From contig QKYT01000001.1 of NCBI GenBank assembly GCA_003550305.1, forward strand, positions 514,263 to 578,262: a stretch of DNA of 64,000 nucleotides, written 5' to 3'. The stretch comes from Glomus cerebriforme. Lineage: Eukaryota > Glomeromycota > Glomeromycetes > Glomerales > Glomeraceae. The position numbers and the translations under genes were made by a program. Of the stretch, positions 22,741 to 33,817 are shown piece by piece. Numbering within the stretch: position 1 is the stretch's first letter; the number at the start of each line of letters is the position of its first letter. The notes below the pieces were generated by a model. That model was not told the DNA's origin and made no database searches. It saw only the letters and a program-made list of their open reading frames with translations.

Positions 22741-23610
22741 ACTTTTAATTCTTCAATTAACTGATCCATTAGTCCAAAGTTTAAAGTAATTTAAAAGTAA
22801 TAAAAGATACTAGAATGTGCTTAAAACTCAAGATGCAAAAAATATAATAAGTTATATAATAGAACTACACTATTTAATATAATTTTTTTGGCAATTTAGA
22901 AGAGAAAGAAAAGAAATAGTATATATCCAAAAAAATATATATAGAAATTCTAAGACTTTTAACTAATAATTAGGTTATACTCTTATAAGAGTATAACTTA
23001 ATTACATTAAACTATTATCTAATTATATGTAAATTAGTTTTTGATTACTAAGATGAATAATATTTTCTATAAAAAAAAGTAAATTAAAAAAATATAAAAA
23101 TGATTTTATTTTTGCTTTAATAATTTCAAAAATAGTTAAATTTCCTATTTTTTCAATCTTTCAAATATATTGCATCAGATTTTAATTAGTTTATTATTTA
23201 TATAAATTAGCAATTAAATATATTTAATAAAATTTTTATAATATATTAAATTAAAATTTAAAAATCCATTAAAATTTAATTGGTTAAATTTAATATAGAA
23301 TAACACAAAATTTTATTAAAAAATTATATATTAAATATTAAGAAAAAAATAATTCTTATAATTAATTACATATAAAACATTATAAATTTTAATGTATTAT
23401 AAGCTATTTATTAGCTAATATTAACTGAAAAAAATTATTCTAAAGACTTTGTCATCTACTATAAGAAGATTATAAAAATGCAAAAATTTTAAGTTTTAAA
23501 TTTGGATTCATATAGAGTTAAAATAAAGTTCCTATTGTCTGCAAAAGATTTTGTTTACTTAGTTTTAACTTCTGATATATAAATTCTTCATATTATTAGT
23601 ATTTTAATTT
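22741..23610. other. AT-rich stretch without genes
   Basis: Almost pure A/T; nothing recognisable on either strand. Confidence 0.5.
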
Positions 23611-23762
23611 GCAGATATCCTTCATCTATCTATCCATATTCACGGATAGCGAATACTATATTTGATCTGAATATCTGAGAATGATCTGAGGATATTCAAG
23701 AAATTTATCCTTCGAATTATAATACTGATGAATATTCATATTCATAGATGATGGATATCTGC
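23611..23762. repeat. 152-bp foldback/MITE candidate
   Basis: GCAGATATCCTTCATCTAT at the left and ATAGATGATGGATATCTGC at the right are inverted copies matching at 18 of 19 bases. The interior has further ATATTC/GAATAT and GATATTC words. No target duplication is clear. Confidence 0.5.
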
Positions 23763-23990
23763 AGGTGATAAATAGATAGATTGAATCACTACATATTATA
23801 ATTACTGGATTAGCCTTTTCATTTCAATTCATAAGTTTTTTATTTTTTTGTTAAAATTTTCTTCTAATTGATAAATTATCTTTTTATCATTATCATTATT
23901 AATTTTCAATTGTATTTAACTGTCCTTTAATTTTAAAGAGTAATTAAAGAATACAAAAAGTTCAATGCAGTTTATTACTGCATAAAGGAC

Positions 23991-24447
23991 TAGAGATATT
24001 AACAGTTTAGTTTGATCAGTTTTGGTCTGGTCCTTATCAGTCCATGGTCTAAGATCGGACAGTAGATCAGAACTGATCAGTTCTATAGAATTGCAATTCT
24101 ATAGAATAGTCCTATAGAATAGTCTTATAAAAAAAATTTTTTAACAGCTAGATATAAATCGGGCCAAAGTTATAGTGCTGGCCCGAATTATAGAATTTGT
24201 GTAAACACCGAATATTTTACTGATTGTAAGGTGTTATCATGATTCACGTGACCAAGAATATATAATTCGGGCCGGCACTATAACTTTGGCCCGATTTATA
24301 TCTAGCCGGTTAAAAAATTTTTTCTTATAAGACCGTTCTATAAGACCGATGGTCCTATCGGTCCAGTCCTATATCGGTCCGGTCCAAACTTGGTCCTATA
24401 ACCGGACCGCGGTCTGGTCGGTCTGGACCGGACCGTTAACATCCCTA
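23991..24447. mobile_element. 457-bp hAT-type MITE/foldback with GGTCC-rich arms
   Basis: The right end, read inward, starts TAGGGATGTTAACGGTCCGG and the left TAGAGATATTAACAGTTTAG. TAGGG-type ends plus an 8-bp flank TAAAGGAC (23983-23990) against AGAAGGAC (24448-24455, 6 of 8 matching) suggest hAT. The right arm holds eight GGTCC/GGACC words. The left arm is its A/T-shifted copy: in the first 23 bp all eight mismatches are transitions towards A or T. A second long hairpin, 24147-24306, sits in its centre. Confidence 0.75.
24147..24306. repeat. 46-bp inverted repeat nested in the hAT-type MITE
   Basis: Arms 24147-24192 and 24261-24306 start GCTAGATATAAATCGGGCC and continue through AAAGTTATAGTGC to CCCGAATTATA, nearly identical. 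The 68-bp loop holds AACACC...GGTGTT and a TCACGTGA palindrome. It may be a separate MITE nested in the outer one, or its core hairpin. Related TCGGGCC/TTCGGCC words occur at 13873-13930 and 60560-60590. Confidence 0.75.
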
Positions 24448-24455
24448 AGAAGGAC

Positions 24456-24839
24456 TGAAATAATAAATGCAAGATGACAACAAGTTAATTGATTTATTGT
24501 ATTCGATTTTTTACACAGAAGAAATTCACTTTTGAGTAAATTTGAAGTTATTCCAGAATTTTTTTTCGGTGATACGATCAGGTGCTATCTTCTTATAAGA
24601 AGATAACATGATTATCTTAGACGAAAGCTCGCGGACGAGACGATTACGCGAATAATAAGGTGTGGTATTTTCAGTAGTGAATGAACCAACTTCTGGGATT
24701 GTAAACTAATACTCATTTTTCGTTCTAGGATTCCTGAAGACAATTAGCATCACGGAATGCGAATAACAAATTTTCGGTGGGGCTTTACTAAGGTTAATGT
24801 TATTAACTGTTGATTTATTTTCTGACATTACAAATCTCA
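24456..24839. other. intergenic stretch, no gene seen
   Basis: Sequence of more balanced composition than its left flank, leading into the gene relic at 24840. It may hold the eroded 5' part of that relic. The short hairpin CTTCTTATAAGAAG lies at about 24590-24604. Confidence 0.4.
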
Positions 24840-25346
24840 TATAGTAAGCAAGACAGAATATCGAATCTCACTTGCTAGAGACGCATTCAATGATCCAATC
24901 GAGTTGCGCAAGAATGTGAAAAGGATTTTAGCCGAGGTGATAGTAGGCTTGTTAAAAGATAGGGTATCTGTTACCTGTTAGCGATGAACCATCATCTAAG
25001 AAACGTCGCGTGCATGAAAAAATCAAGGTGATATAAGTCCAAAATCATTAGCATAGAAGCGTCATGTACTACGGGCTGCGTCCCAATCCATTTTTTTGCG
25101 TGTATTAATAAAAATTTTTCTTTCAGTGTGACAAATGGTCACGCGCACGTGACTTTTTTTATTTATAAAAAGTGTGGTTGGAAATGGACAAGAAAATGCC
25201 AGACTTGTGGTCAAAATTACGAGCTTGAGGCCGAGATAGCAAAGCTGAGGCAGCTTATTGAGAAGAATGCCAGGCATAATGAACTAGAGCGAAAAATACA
25301 GAGCTTGAGGCCAGACTTGCGTCATTGGAACAACTGTTACATATAA
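24840..25346 (+). pseudogene. frameshifted gene relic encoding a basic, coiled-coil protein
   Basis: A plus-strand coding-like stretch from about 24850 reads RDAFNDPIELRKNVKRILAE and reaches TAG at 24980. A 7-bp tandem duplication (CTGTTAC at 24968-24974, CTGTTAG at 24975-24981) shifts the frame; beyond it the +1 frame gives a basic NLS-like SDEPSSKKRRVHEKIK. A T-rich acceptor TTTCTTTCAG at 25116-25125 suggests an intron. A second piece with NYELEAEIAKLRQLIEK (about 25215-25265) is a short coiled coil, and its ending ELEARLASLEQLLHIK is again in another frame, reaching TAA about 25349. At least two frameshifts make it a relic. I do not recognise the function. Confidence 0.55.
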
Positions 25347-25504
25347 AATAATTTATATGAAGAATATATTTATTCTTGATACAAAGAGTTCTAAATGAAC
25401 AATTGAACATTCTGTGCTTTTGGTCGAGTAATATAAAAATCATTTATTTATGTCAAATAATTTAATTTAAAATCGAAACATAATAAATTTTTTTCTATAC
25501 TAAA

Positions 25505-27373
25505 TTATTCATTCTTCTTTTGATATTGTTCTAATATCTGTTCATATTTTACTTTTGTCCATTTACAAGCTATTTCATAATAAACTTTCGCCATAGCAAA
25601 CATAATACACAATATTTCCACCCATATTTCAAACCCGATCCAAAGTCTCTTTTGTACTTTTTCAATCGAACTTAATTCAGCTCGTTTTCCTCTAATATGA
25701 GTGGCATCAATTATTTCGAATGGTGACGTGGCACCTAAAAATTCCTTGGCAATTTTTAAACCCGAAGTGAAACCATCCTCGTGAAATCCATACTTTGTCC
25801 AGGCTCCTGCAAATGTTGTAGCAAGATTTGGAACATTTTGAATGGTGTGTAATTCAGCCTGTGCTACAATTGTTTCTGGCGTGTATTGTGGGTGATCATA
25901 CGACCATGAACCTACGACTTTTGATGGATCAGGTTCGTAAAGAGGATTCAAGGTTACAAGAACTGGTCCGTAAATCGATTTATCGATCGATTGTAAAATG
26001 TTCATGTCATAAGTTCTAAAAAAAAGGAAAGAAAATTAATATAATCTGAAAATTACACTTATAACTCTAATATACAATATTGATGATCCATACAATGAAA
26101 CTTGATCATTATTGAGGGAAGTTTCGGTAGATTTGGTAATATAATTCCAAGATGAAAACGCAAGTCGACGCTTCGGCATCGACTATTTTACGCAATTAAA
26201 AAATTCTGTAAATTTTATCAATAAAAAAAATCAATTAATTTAATAATTTTTCTTACCGAAAGATCAGAATGTAACACAGCGCGATTTTTATTAAAATGGA
26301 TGCTTCCCAAAATTCGCTTTTCGTCATCGGTGGCTTGATCACCCAAAATTTGTAATGCTTGATCAGCGTGTGTGGCGAAAATCACGTGATCAAACTCTCC
26401 GCGTTCCCCATTGCTATCCGTTATAGTGATGATTGGTGGTAAAGAAGGATTTGATGGTTTACGCGTGATCGATGTTACTTTTGTTGATAGGCGCACACTA
26501 TCAATATGAGGAATGATCGTTTCCAGATATTTGCGACTAAGAAAAAAAAAGGTTAAGTCCGAAAATTTGCTCATTGGATAATGCAACTTGCACACTTTCA
26601 AATTTCTAACCTTCCATTTTTTATAGTAAGCCATTGAACACGATTCAATATTTGGAAGAGAAAATGATTGTGCATAAATTGTATTAGCGTCAATGCTGGA
26701 AAATCAAGCGCACACTTATCCGGTGGAGTAGACCAAATTGCCGCAGTCATTGGCTAATTAATCGAATGAAACAAGAATTCGTTAAAACTGTTAGAATTTT
26801 CCTATTTTATTCCAAATGATTACGTACCAATAGATAATTATCTTTAAATGCCGAAGAGTATCCATGCATGTCTAAATATTCTCCCAATTTCATTTTTCTT
26901 TCGGGATGATCATCTTCCAATTCCAATAAATCAGTTGCGTGAAAATTAAATCTCATAATATCAAAAAGAGTTTTCCACATATCCAAATTCAATAAATTCT
27001 TTGGCTGTACAAAAACTGTAAATAAATTTTTTCCAGCCCATTCAAATTCTCCTTTATTTCTTGATACGCTAAAACTCATTTCAGAAGGAATATATTCAAT
27101 ATTTTTATATTGAAAAAATCTAATAAGATTCGGATACGTAACGGGATTAAATACAATGAATCCGGTGTCAACTGGCGTTGTAAGTGGAGAATCAGAGGAC
27201 TTTGTGGAAGGAACTGTAAAATCAACAGTATGAGTATGACCTCCCAAATAATCATATTGTTCGTAAAGAGTAACATTATGTGGAGAATGTTCTGATAACA
27301 ACCATGCTGCTCCCATTCCAGCACTACCACTTCCAATTATTGCTATTCTTTTACTACTTTGCTCTTGAGACAT
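25505..27373 (-). CDS. FAD-dependent oxidoreductase, COG2907/amine-oxidase type, 522 aa
   Basis: Five exons, 27373-26828, 26753-26611, 26536-26257, 26182-26094 and 26015-25505, join in frame to 522 residues; the four introns are 74-78 nt. Residues 10-30 form the dinucleotide-binding fold (IAIIGSGSAGMGAAWLL, GxGxxG at 14-19), followed by the YLGGHTHT line typical of flavin amine oxidases. Family landmarks continue across exon joins: PMTAAIWSTPP, the NGSRKYLE join between exons 2 and 3, FATHADQAL, MPKRRLAFSSWNY and YGFHEDGFTSGL (428-438). A C-terminal hydrophobic segment (WIGFEIWVEILCIMFAMAKV) suggests membrane anchoring. Bacterial relatives neighbour DUF1365 and cyclopropane-synthase genes, as here, and plants fuse this domain to that synthase; a role in fatty-acyl modification is therefore inferred. 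The exact reaction is not known. Confidence 0.95.
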
Positions 27374-27384
27374 TTTGAAAATTA

Positions 27385-27397
27385 GGGGGGGGGGGGG
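27385..27397 (+). repeat. G13 homopolymer just upstream of the oxidoreductase start
   Basis: Thirteen consecutive G on the plus strand (C13 in the presumed 5' leader of the minus-strand gene), ending 11 bases before its ATG. Such a run is unusual in this AT-rich DNA. Confidence 0.9.
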
Positions 27398-27605
27398 ATA
27401 TATTAGATATATTACTCATATTTATATAAAATTGCAATCTGCATTTTCAATTTACACACGTTTCAGTTTATTGAAAATCCCTCGGAAAATCAATTATGTG
27501 ACTCACGGTATCACAAATATTTAACTTATCATTTTGCAAGATCCGTCAACCATTTCTTTTGAAGATAATTTGTATGTAGGAGATATTAAATTATAATTTT
27601 TTTGA

Positions 27606-29641
27606 ATGGATTTTTCAGCAGGAAGCTCTAGTTCTTCTATCTCAAAAGTCTTTTATTCACAACCATCTGCTAATCAGTCAAAAGTGTATGAAAGTTCACA
27701 AAAGTGTTTGGCTATTACCACTCCTATGACTTCTAATAATTTCACCACTTTTCCTGATAATGAAATTATAGTGCTTTCGTCTTCAGATTCTGAAGAAGAA
27801 CATGAATTGAATAGCAGTGATAATAAACTTGTGTTTCATAAAGATAAAGGTAAAGAACGAGAACATAGTACTGGACTCGATTTCGGTACTGCTTCCGCTG
27901 TTAATATGAATGAACTTGAACTGTTTTGTACAAGTAAACGACCTGTAGTATATGATAAAGGTAAAGGTAAAGAACGAGAACATAGTACTGAAAGATCTTT
28001 CAATACTGCTGTTTCTTCTGTTAGTTTAAATACTACGCAGATAGATGTTCCTGATGATGAACTTGTTGATATGGAAATTGATTGTGACATTCCGCAACCT
28101 TCGACAATTGTTTCGAATCAATTAATACCTTGGGCTATAGATACCGAACTTGGATTTGTGGTAAATGAAACATTAAGAGAGCAACACTCAAAGGAGCCTA
28201 GTTCTGTTGAAAAAGTGATTAGATTTTTTAATTTGTATAATTACACATTTGATATTTTTGATATTGTAATTGATTTATCAAATAAATATCAAGAAATATT
28301 TCAAGAAGATAGGGTTCATCTACAACTTTATCATAATAATCCTTGCGTATTACTTGAACTATTGAGTAAATTTTTGTCGAATAGATTTAATTCAGGTAAA
28401 ATTTTCGAATTAAATTACATTATTTATAAATTTATGATTTTTTTTTTAACTTTTAATATTTTGTTATTAGCAGATGTTCATGGAACGGATTTTATTAGTT
28501 TGGAAATGTTGGCAGCAGAATATTATGAAAAGCTAAGAAATGCAGGTAAAGGGATTTTGTTACTAAAATGATTGTAATATTGTTTATATAAAACTAAAAT
28601 ACGTACACATTTTTAGAAATAGGACGGCAAGGGTTATATAGGACTTCTTTTCGTAATAATACATTTCACTCCACTGCTAATTCCCTTAATGAAGAAAAAA
28701 GGTCAATTGCAAAGTCTCGAGTCGTCAATAATCCACCCGCGACACGAGAAAAAAAGAAGCCGCGTAAAAAAGCCAAAAAGAGCAAAGTTTTAAATGAACC
28801 TAGAGTAGATCTTGAGAAAATGTTGAGTTCTGTAGTACAGTCACCCCAAAAGGAAATAGAGACTAAAGAACCCCCTTTATCTATAACGGAACATCTGAAT
28901 AAGTTTGTATTTAATCAAGGAGGCTTTATAAATTCAATAACTCAATCGACAAGTAACCTTTCATTAAATGGAAATTCCGACTTGTCTGTATCATCTCAAG
29001 GAAATAGACAGACATTTGATAAACCTATATTTCCCACAATAGATACTAATTTTTCAACACTTTATGGAGCTTCTAATAAGCAAACAGTGCAAACAATGAC
29101 TTCGACATCATCAAATACAGAAAAACACGCTGTAGAAGTTTTTACCAACTCAGGTTCACAACCAACAACAACGACTATTTCATATGAAACCAATCCGAAT
29201 CCACCAAATAATGAAGAGATAACGGAGGTAACGGAATATAATATACGTAGACATGTGCCCCGTGAAGAATGGCCAATCCCAGATCGGTCTTTTGAAATGG
29301 GAAAAGAATATAAGAGAATGATGGCAGATGCTATACAGAAATTGGCAATTACAAATCTTGCTATGAAACATAATCCTGAATCAGGACCTGGTGAGTTGGA
29401 TAGCATTGTAAATAAATTTAAGATAAAAAAGATAGCTAAAGATTCTGGTTCGGCAAATGCCTATAATGAAACTTTGATTAATATCTTTAATCATGGTGGT
29501 ATTAGTACGGTTATGGAGAGATTAGAGGGAAATATTTCTTCTTACTTAAAAGTTAAACCGAAAGAAAATAGAAGACAGAGAAAGAAACGTCGGCTTCTGC
29601 AAAAACAAGCAAAAGGTGAAATGTTGATGGTAGAACAATGA
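27606..29641 (+). CDS. unrecognised Ser-rich, probably nuclear protein, 629 aa
   Basis: Exons 27606-28395, 28471-28545 and 28617-29641 join in frame to 629 residues; the first intron (75 nt, a multiple of three without stops) could also be read through. I do not recognise a family. The N-terminal 160 residues are Ser-rich and disordered, with a SUMO-interaction-like core IIVLSSSDSEEE and a repeated basic/acidic block (DKGKEREHST and DKGKGKEREHST). A more ordered, helical region follows (about 190-285, WAIDTELGFVVNETL onward), then a basic NLS-like KKPRKKAKKSKV, a Ser/Thr/Asn-rich part, and a conserved-looking C-terminus (VPREEWPIPDRSFEMGKEYK, ending in KPKENRRQRKKRR). It lies head-to-head with the FAD oxidoreductase, 232 bp apart, inside the lipid cluster, but nothing in it suggests a lipid role. 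Confidence 0.82.
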
Positions 29642-29929
29642 TAATTGCTGATAATGATGAAGTTAAAAGATTTTGAATTTTATAAGAAATCTAAACAAGG
29701 ACATTTATTAGTATTTATTGGATATAAAGAATTATTTATATTTTTAATACTGTATATGTAATATATTTATAATATAAATTAATAAATATTTATAAATTAC
29801 TTTTTTCATTATAAGTGGATAACATAATTTAAATAATATACAACATAAAAATAATAAAATTTAAGATATTAATTAAATCGAATTTAACCCACTAAAATTT
29901 AATATCTTGTTTTTAACTGTACATAAATA
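29642..29929. other. convergent 3' intergenic region
   Basis: A 288-bp AT-rich spacer between the 3' ends of the 27606 gene and the DUF1365 gene. Presumably carries both polyadenylation regions. Confidence 0.5.
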
Positions 29930-32820
29930 TCAATCCGTTCTCAATAATACTACTTCCCTAAAAATTTTTATGAATAACCATAATCTTTGTTGTCTGTCTT
30001 CTTCTATCACAGGATTATCATTAAATATTTTAGAATCATTAACTTGTGTAGATGGCGGTGGTAGAGATGGTGTAGATATTGGTTTTACTCTCTGTAATGT
30101 ATCCTTATCATCTTAATAAATCACGTGAAGAAGAGCAAATAAATTAGTAAATAAAAATTATGACGAAAGTGATATACTTAATTAATAATACCATACCTAT
30201 TCTTTCATAAACAACCTCCCAGCCATCAAATATATATTTTTTTCCTCCTTCAACCTTATGGTATTCACTTGAACTTTTAATATTGATACTTTTAACACTT
30301 TCAACATCACTTTCACATTCAGCCCATTGTTCCTCTTCCTCTTCCTCCTCCTTTCTTTCATATCTTTTCAATAAATCAACAATACCTTCCCATAACCATT
30401 TTTCAGCAAAATAATTATTACCTCTAGGACCCTCAACAAATCTTGTTGTCATTTGCCATAATACAGCATCAATCTTATAACCCAATACCATTAGCAACAT
30501 CATCCAAGTATATTTTAATTTTTCTCTATTAGTGAATAATTTGTTTGAATGTATAAATTTATCTATTGGATGTTTTAGTGGTTCTTTATTTTCATAGGGG
30601 AGATATCTTGGTGGAAATGGAAGTAAATGAAGTTTTGATGCTATAATCGGTGAAATATTTGATAATGTTGTTGAAGAAGGAAATGTAAATGGTGATAACA
30701 TGTAAAGATGTGTATAACCAAATAATGCTACTATATTATTTTCATTATTTATTGCAAATAAATCTCTTAATGCTACTGCTACTTCTTCATGCGAATTTAT
30801 CTAGATTGAGTTTAGTTAAAATTAGCTAAAAAAAATAATTTTTTTTTTTTAAAAAAAAAAAAATACGTACCATAGCATCCATTCTAATATCAAAACAAAC
30901 ATCATTTTGTATTACGGAAGCAATAAAATCTCCATCTACTCCTTTAGGAGGCCACATGTTTTGTAATAATTGATCAAATTCTTTTTTAGCTCTTTCACCT
31001 GAACTTTCTTTATTATTGAATAATTTTTTCCAATACCATCTTCTTAATGTTGATATTCTATTTTCAAAATTACTTAATTTAATTTTATAATCTCTATGTA
31101 AAGGTTCCTTCACATAATCTTTCTTTTCCTTATCCGGTTCATTGTTAAAAAATAATTTTAATAATAATTCTAATTCACCACAATCCCAAGATTTTTCAAA
31201 ATAACCTATTAATAAAGCTCTATAAATATTTTGATTTATCAATAAATTTGTGAAAAATGAATAATCATGAAGATCTATTATTATATTATTTGAGTATGGT
31301 ATTATTGTAAGAATTGATGGTCGAATTATTATTGGTGACTTATTTTTGTCAGGTAAATTTATTGTAACACAAGTTAATCTTGATGAATTTTCTATTAAAT
31401 AACGTAAATAACTCGTGACAATTTCTTGAGCGTATCTATTTAAACACAAAAAGGAGACTATAAGTTAGATATATCGAATTCAGATTTTTGAAACAAAAAA
31501 TAAAATAATACGTACAATTCAATTGAGTTTGGTTCCAATTTAACAACAGTTCCTTCAATTGGAATTGGTCTATGGTAAACCCCTAACCTTTTGTTATAAT
31601 GTAACTTATATGCTTCTTTTAATATTCTTGGAAATGTTAAAAATATGTCAAAAGGATATGTTATTATGGCATATAATAAACTATTCATTGATAATATGTA
31701 TGAAGGTCCTGATACAGTAGCAACCATTTTCTTTTTCTTCAATGGTAATTTGTCGCTTTGATCCATGTACATTATAACTCTCATATTTAAATATCCTGAT
31801 GTTGGATCTTTACAAAGAATTTTGTAAATTCCTAAACGATCATTAAACGGTGATACATGAAATGATCGTTTTATGGTAAATGTCATATCATACCTATTGA
31901 GAGATCAAAATCAGTTTAAACTTAAATTTAAATTATGTAATCGATTATAAAATATCTTACCCATTTCGTAATTCTTGTTTCGCATCGGTATCTCTATTTA
32001 AAACATGTAAATGTTTTTCTCCAAAAGTATTATTAACTTCTAATACAACGACTTTAAGTTCATTATTTTTATTGTAACAATAATAAAAACTAACTGGGTT
32101 AAATGCGTATCCTAAAAACCTTGGCATCGTAACTAATTCAAATCTATTTAAATCATCTATTGGAATATTCTTAAAATATATATGTATATATAAAAAGTTA
32201 TTTTGATAATAAAAAGATTAAATCATCATCAGTAGATTAATATATAATACTTACATGTTGTTCTATATGCCATAATAATTTTTCTTTGATCGATTTAATT
32301 TGTTTTTTTGGTCTTTGGATATATGGATTTTCTAAATTATCATCACCAGCATTTATTTTTCCAAGATAATCATCGTCGTTTATATTAAATAAAATTGAAC
32401 TATTATTGTAACCAATTTCAAATCTATTCATAAAAAAAAAAATAAAAATTTAATCAAATAAAATTCGAATTCAAATAAATCAAAATAATAATAAAAATCA
32501 TCATCATACAATTTCTGTCCATCTTTCTTATGTTGTTGTTCTAATAAATCTAAATTAACTCCAACAAATAATACAGGATATGTAAAAGAATGTTTAATAG
32601 GCCAAAATCTAGCATGATAAGTTTCACAAAAATATATTTTTTGACGGGTTTTAACTTGATTTAATGATATTAACGATGATTCTAATGTTTTATATAATAT
32701 TTTAATGATACATATGAAAAATATTACCTCAAATATATTAATATTCGGAAATGGAATTTTAAATATATGAAATAATGAAATTGTAACAATAATATATAAT
32801 AATATTTCTATCTTTGACAT
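29930..32820 (-). CDS. DUF1365 protein with a CFA-synthase-N-like extension, 805 aa
   Basis: Seven exons, 32820-32510, 32423-32255, 32169-31961, 31893-31516, 31435-30871, 30800-30197 and 30111-29930, join in frame to 805 residues; introns are 67-86 nt. A hydrophobic N-terminus (about 1-50) precedes the DUF1365 hallmarks: CETYHARFWPIKHSFTYPV, MPRFLGYAFNPVSFYYCY (175-192), EVNNTFGEKH (204-213) and FHVSPF (241-246). Bacterial DUF1365 proteins are only about 250 residues. The extra 450 residues start with DYSFFTNLLIN followed by RALLIGYFEKSWDCGELELL, resembling the SCP2-like N-terminal domain of cyclopropane synthases, and end in an acidic Glu-rich stretch and a new helical part. The biochemical role of DUF1365 is unknown; it travels with FAD oxidoreductase and CFA-synthase genes, as here. 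Confidence 0.92.
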
Positions 32821-33817
32821 TTTGCTTCTTTATTGATACTAGTAAAGAAATAATTTCTTAAAATAAGAAACATTTGCGGTTATTTATATGAAATTCATGG
32901 TTATACAGCGCCATTGTTTATATTTGTCTAATATTTGATTATCAAATACAGATTTTTGTCGCGTAAAAATAATTTCACACCCCTTTTTGTAATAATGAAA
33001 TCGTAGATTTACAAATATGTAAGCGAATCAGATATCCAAGGAACTATTTATGGTTTCAAACTTTTAATACCTGGTTTCCGAACATTATTAGATCTACACC
33101 ATTTTTCACCACAACAAAAGATCTCTAACAATAAATTATTACAACGTCGAGTCTGGGAAACTTACATTACCGTTACAGAAATTATATTTTCAACTTACAC
33201 ATTTTGTGTACCCCCATGCGATTGTTGTTTGATGAAATAAATGTATGTTAAATCGTTAAATCAACGCGTTTCGCGCATTGTACAACATTTTCATCAAACT
33301 GTAATACTAAAACGGTGAATGTTTTATCCGATATATTCCATACAAGTAGAATAGTAGTAGGAATTCCCAAAGAAATTGAATCGTTTCAATTTCTATTAAA
33401 ATATGCAACCATAGCTTTTATACCCAAAACAATAATTACACATTTAATAATTATTTGTATTGGTTGTACTAAACAGATACACAAAAAACTGCATTTCTTA
33501 TTCACCAGTTCTAATTGTCACACTAATGCATAATATATAAAAATATTTTACAATACTAATTTCAATCAGGGCGTGATAATTAATGCAGTCCAAACCGATA
33601 TTTTTTGCAGTTTAATAATTGTAATAAGCAATGTAGTACTAGTGGGGCATTTTTTCAAATCAAGTAAGATACGTCATTCCGATATCTCGAAACTATCCTC
33701 ATAACCCAAAAAAACAATCACACCATCTGTGGCTATATTTATATAAATACCATCGAATTTGCCTCCCCGAGTTTTTGTTTAGAACCATCTTTTTTCACGA
33801 AAACTTCTCTTCGCGAC
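32821..33817. promoter_or_regulatory. divergent intergenic region between DUF1365 and CFA-synthase genes
   Basis: A 997-bp spacer between two start codons facing away from each other, so it should hold both promoters. It is less AT-rich than most deserts here. Minor frames (33009-33239 without an ATG, 33315-33533) show no domain. A shared promoter would be one way to co-express the pair; no specific binding site can be named. Confidence 0.5.

Noticed and set aside
27783..28090. Minus-strand frames opposite the 27606 gene
   Set aside because: They mirror the low-complexity Ser/Lys/Glu-coding region of the spliced plus-strand gene and have no independent support.
28396..28470. Reading the 27606 gene as one exon through to 28571
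   Set aside because: The 75-nt segment has donor GTAAAA and a T-rich TATTAG acceptor and encodes an A/T-type hydrophobic insert; splicing is more likely, though read-through keeps the frame.
33009..33533. Two small plus-strand frames between the DUF1365 and CFA-synthase-like genes
   Set aside because: One has no useful ATG, the other no recognisable domain; both lie where promoters are expected.
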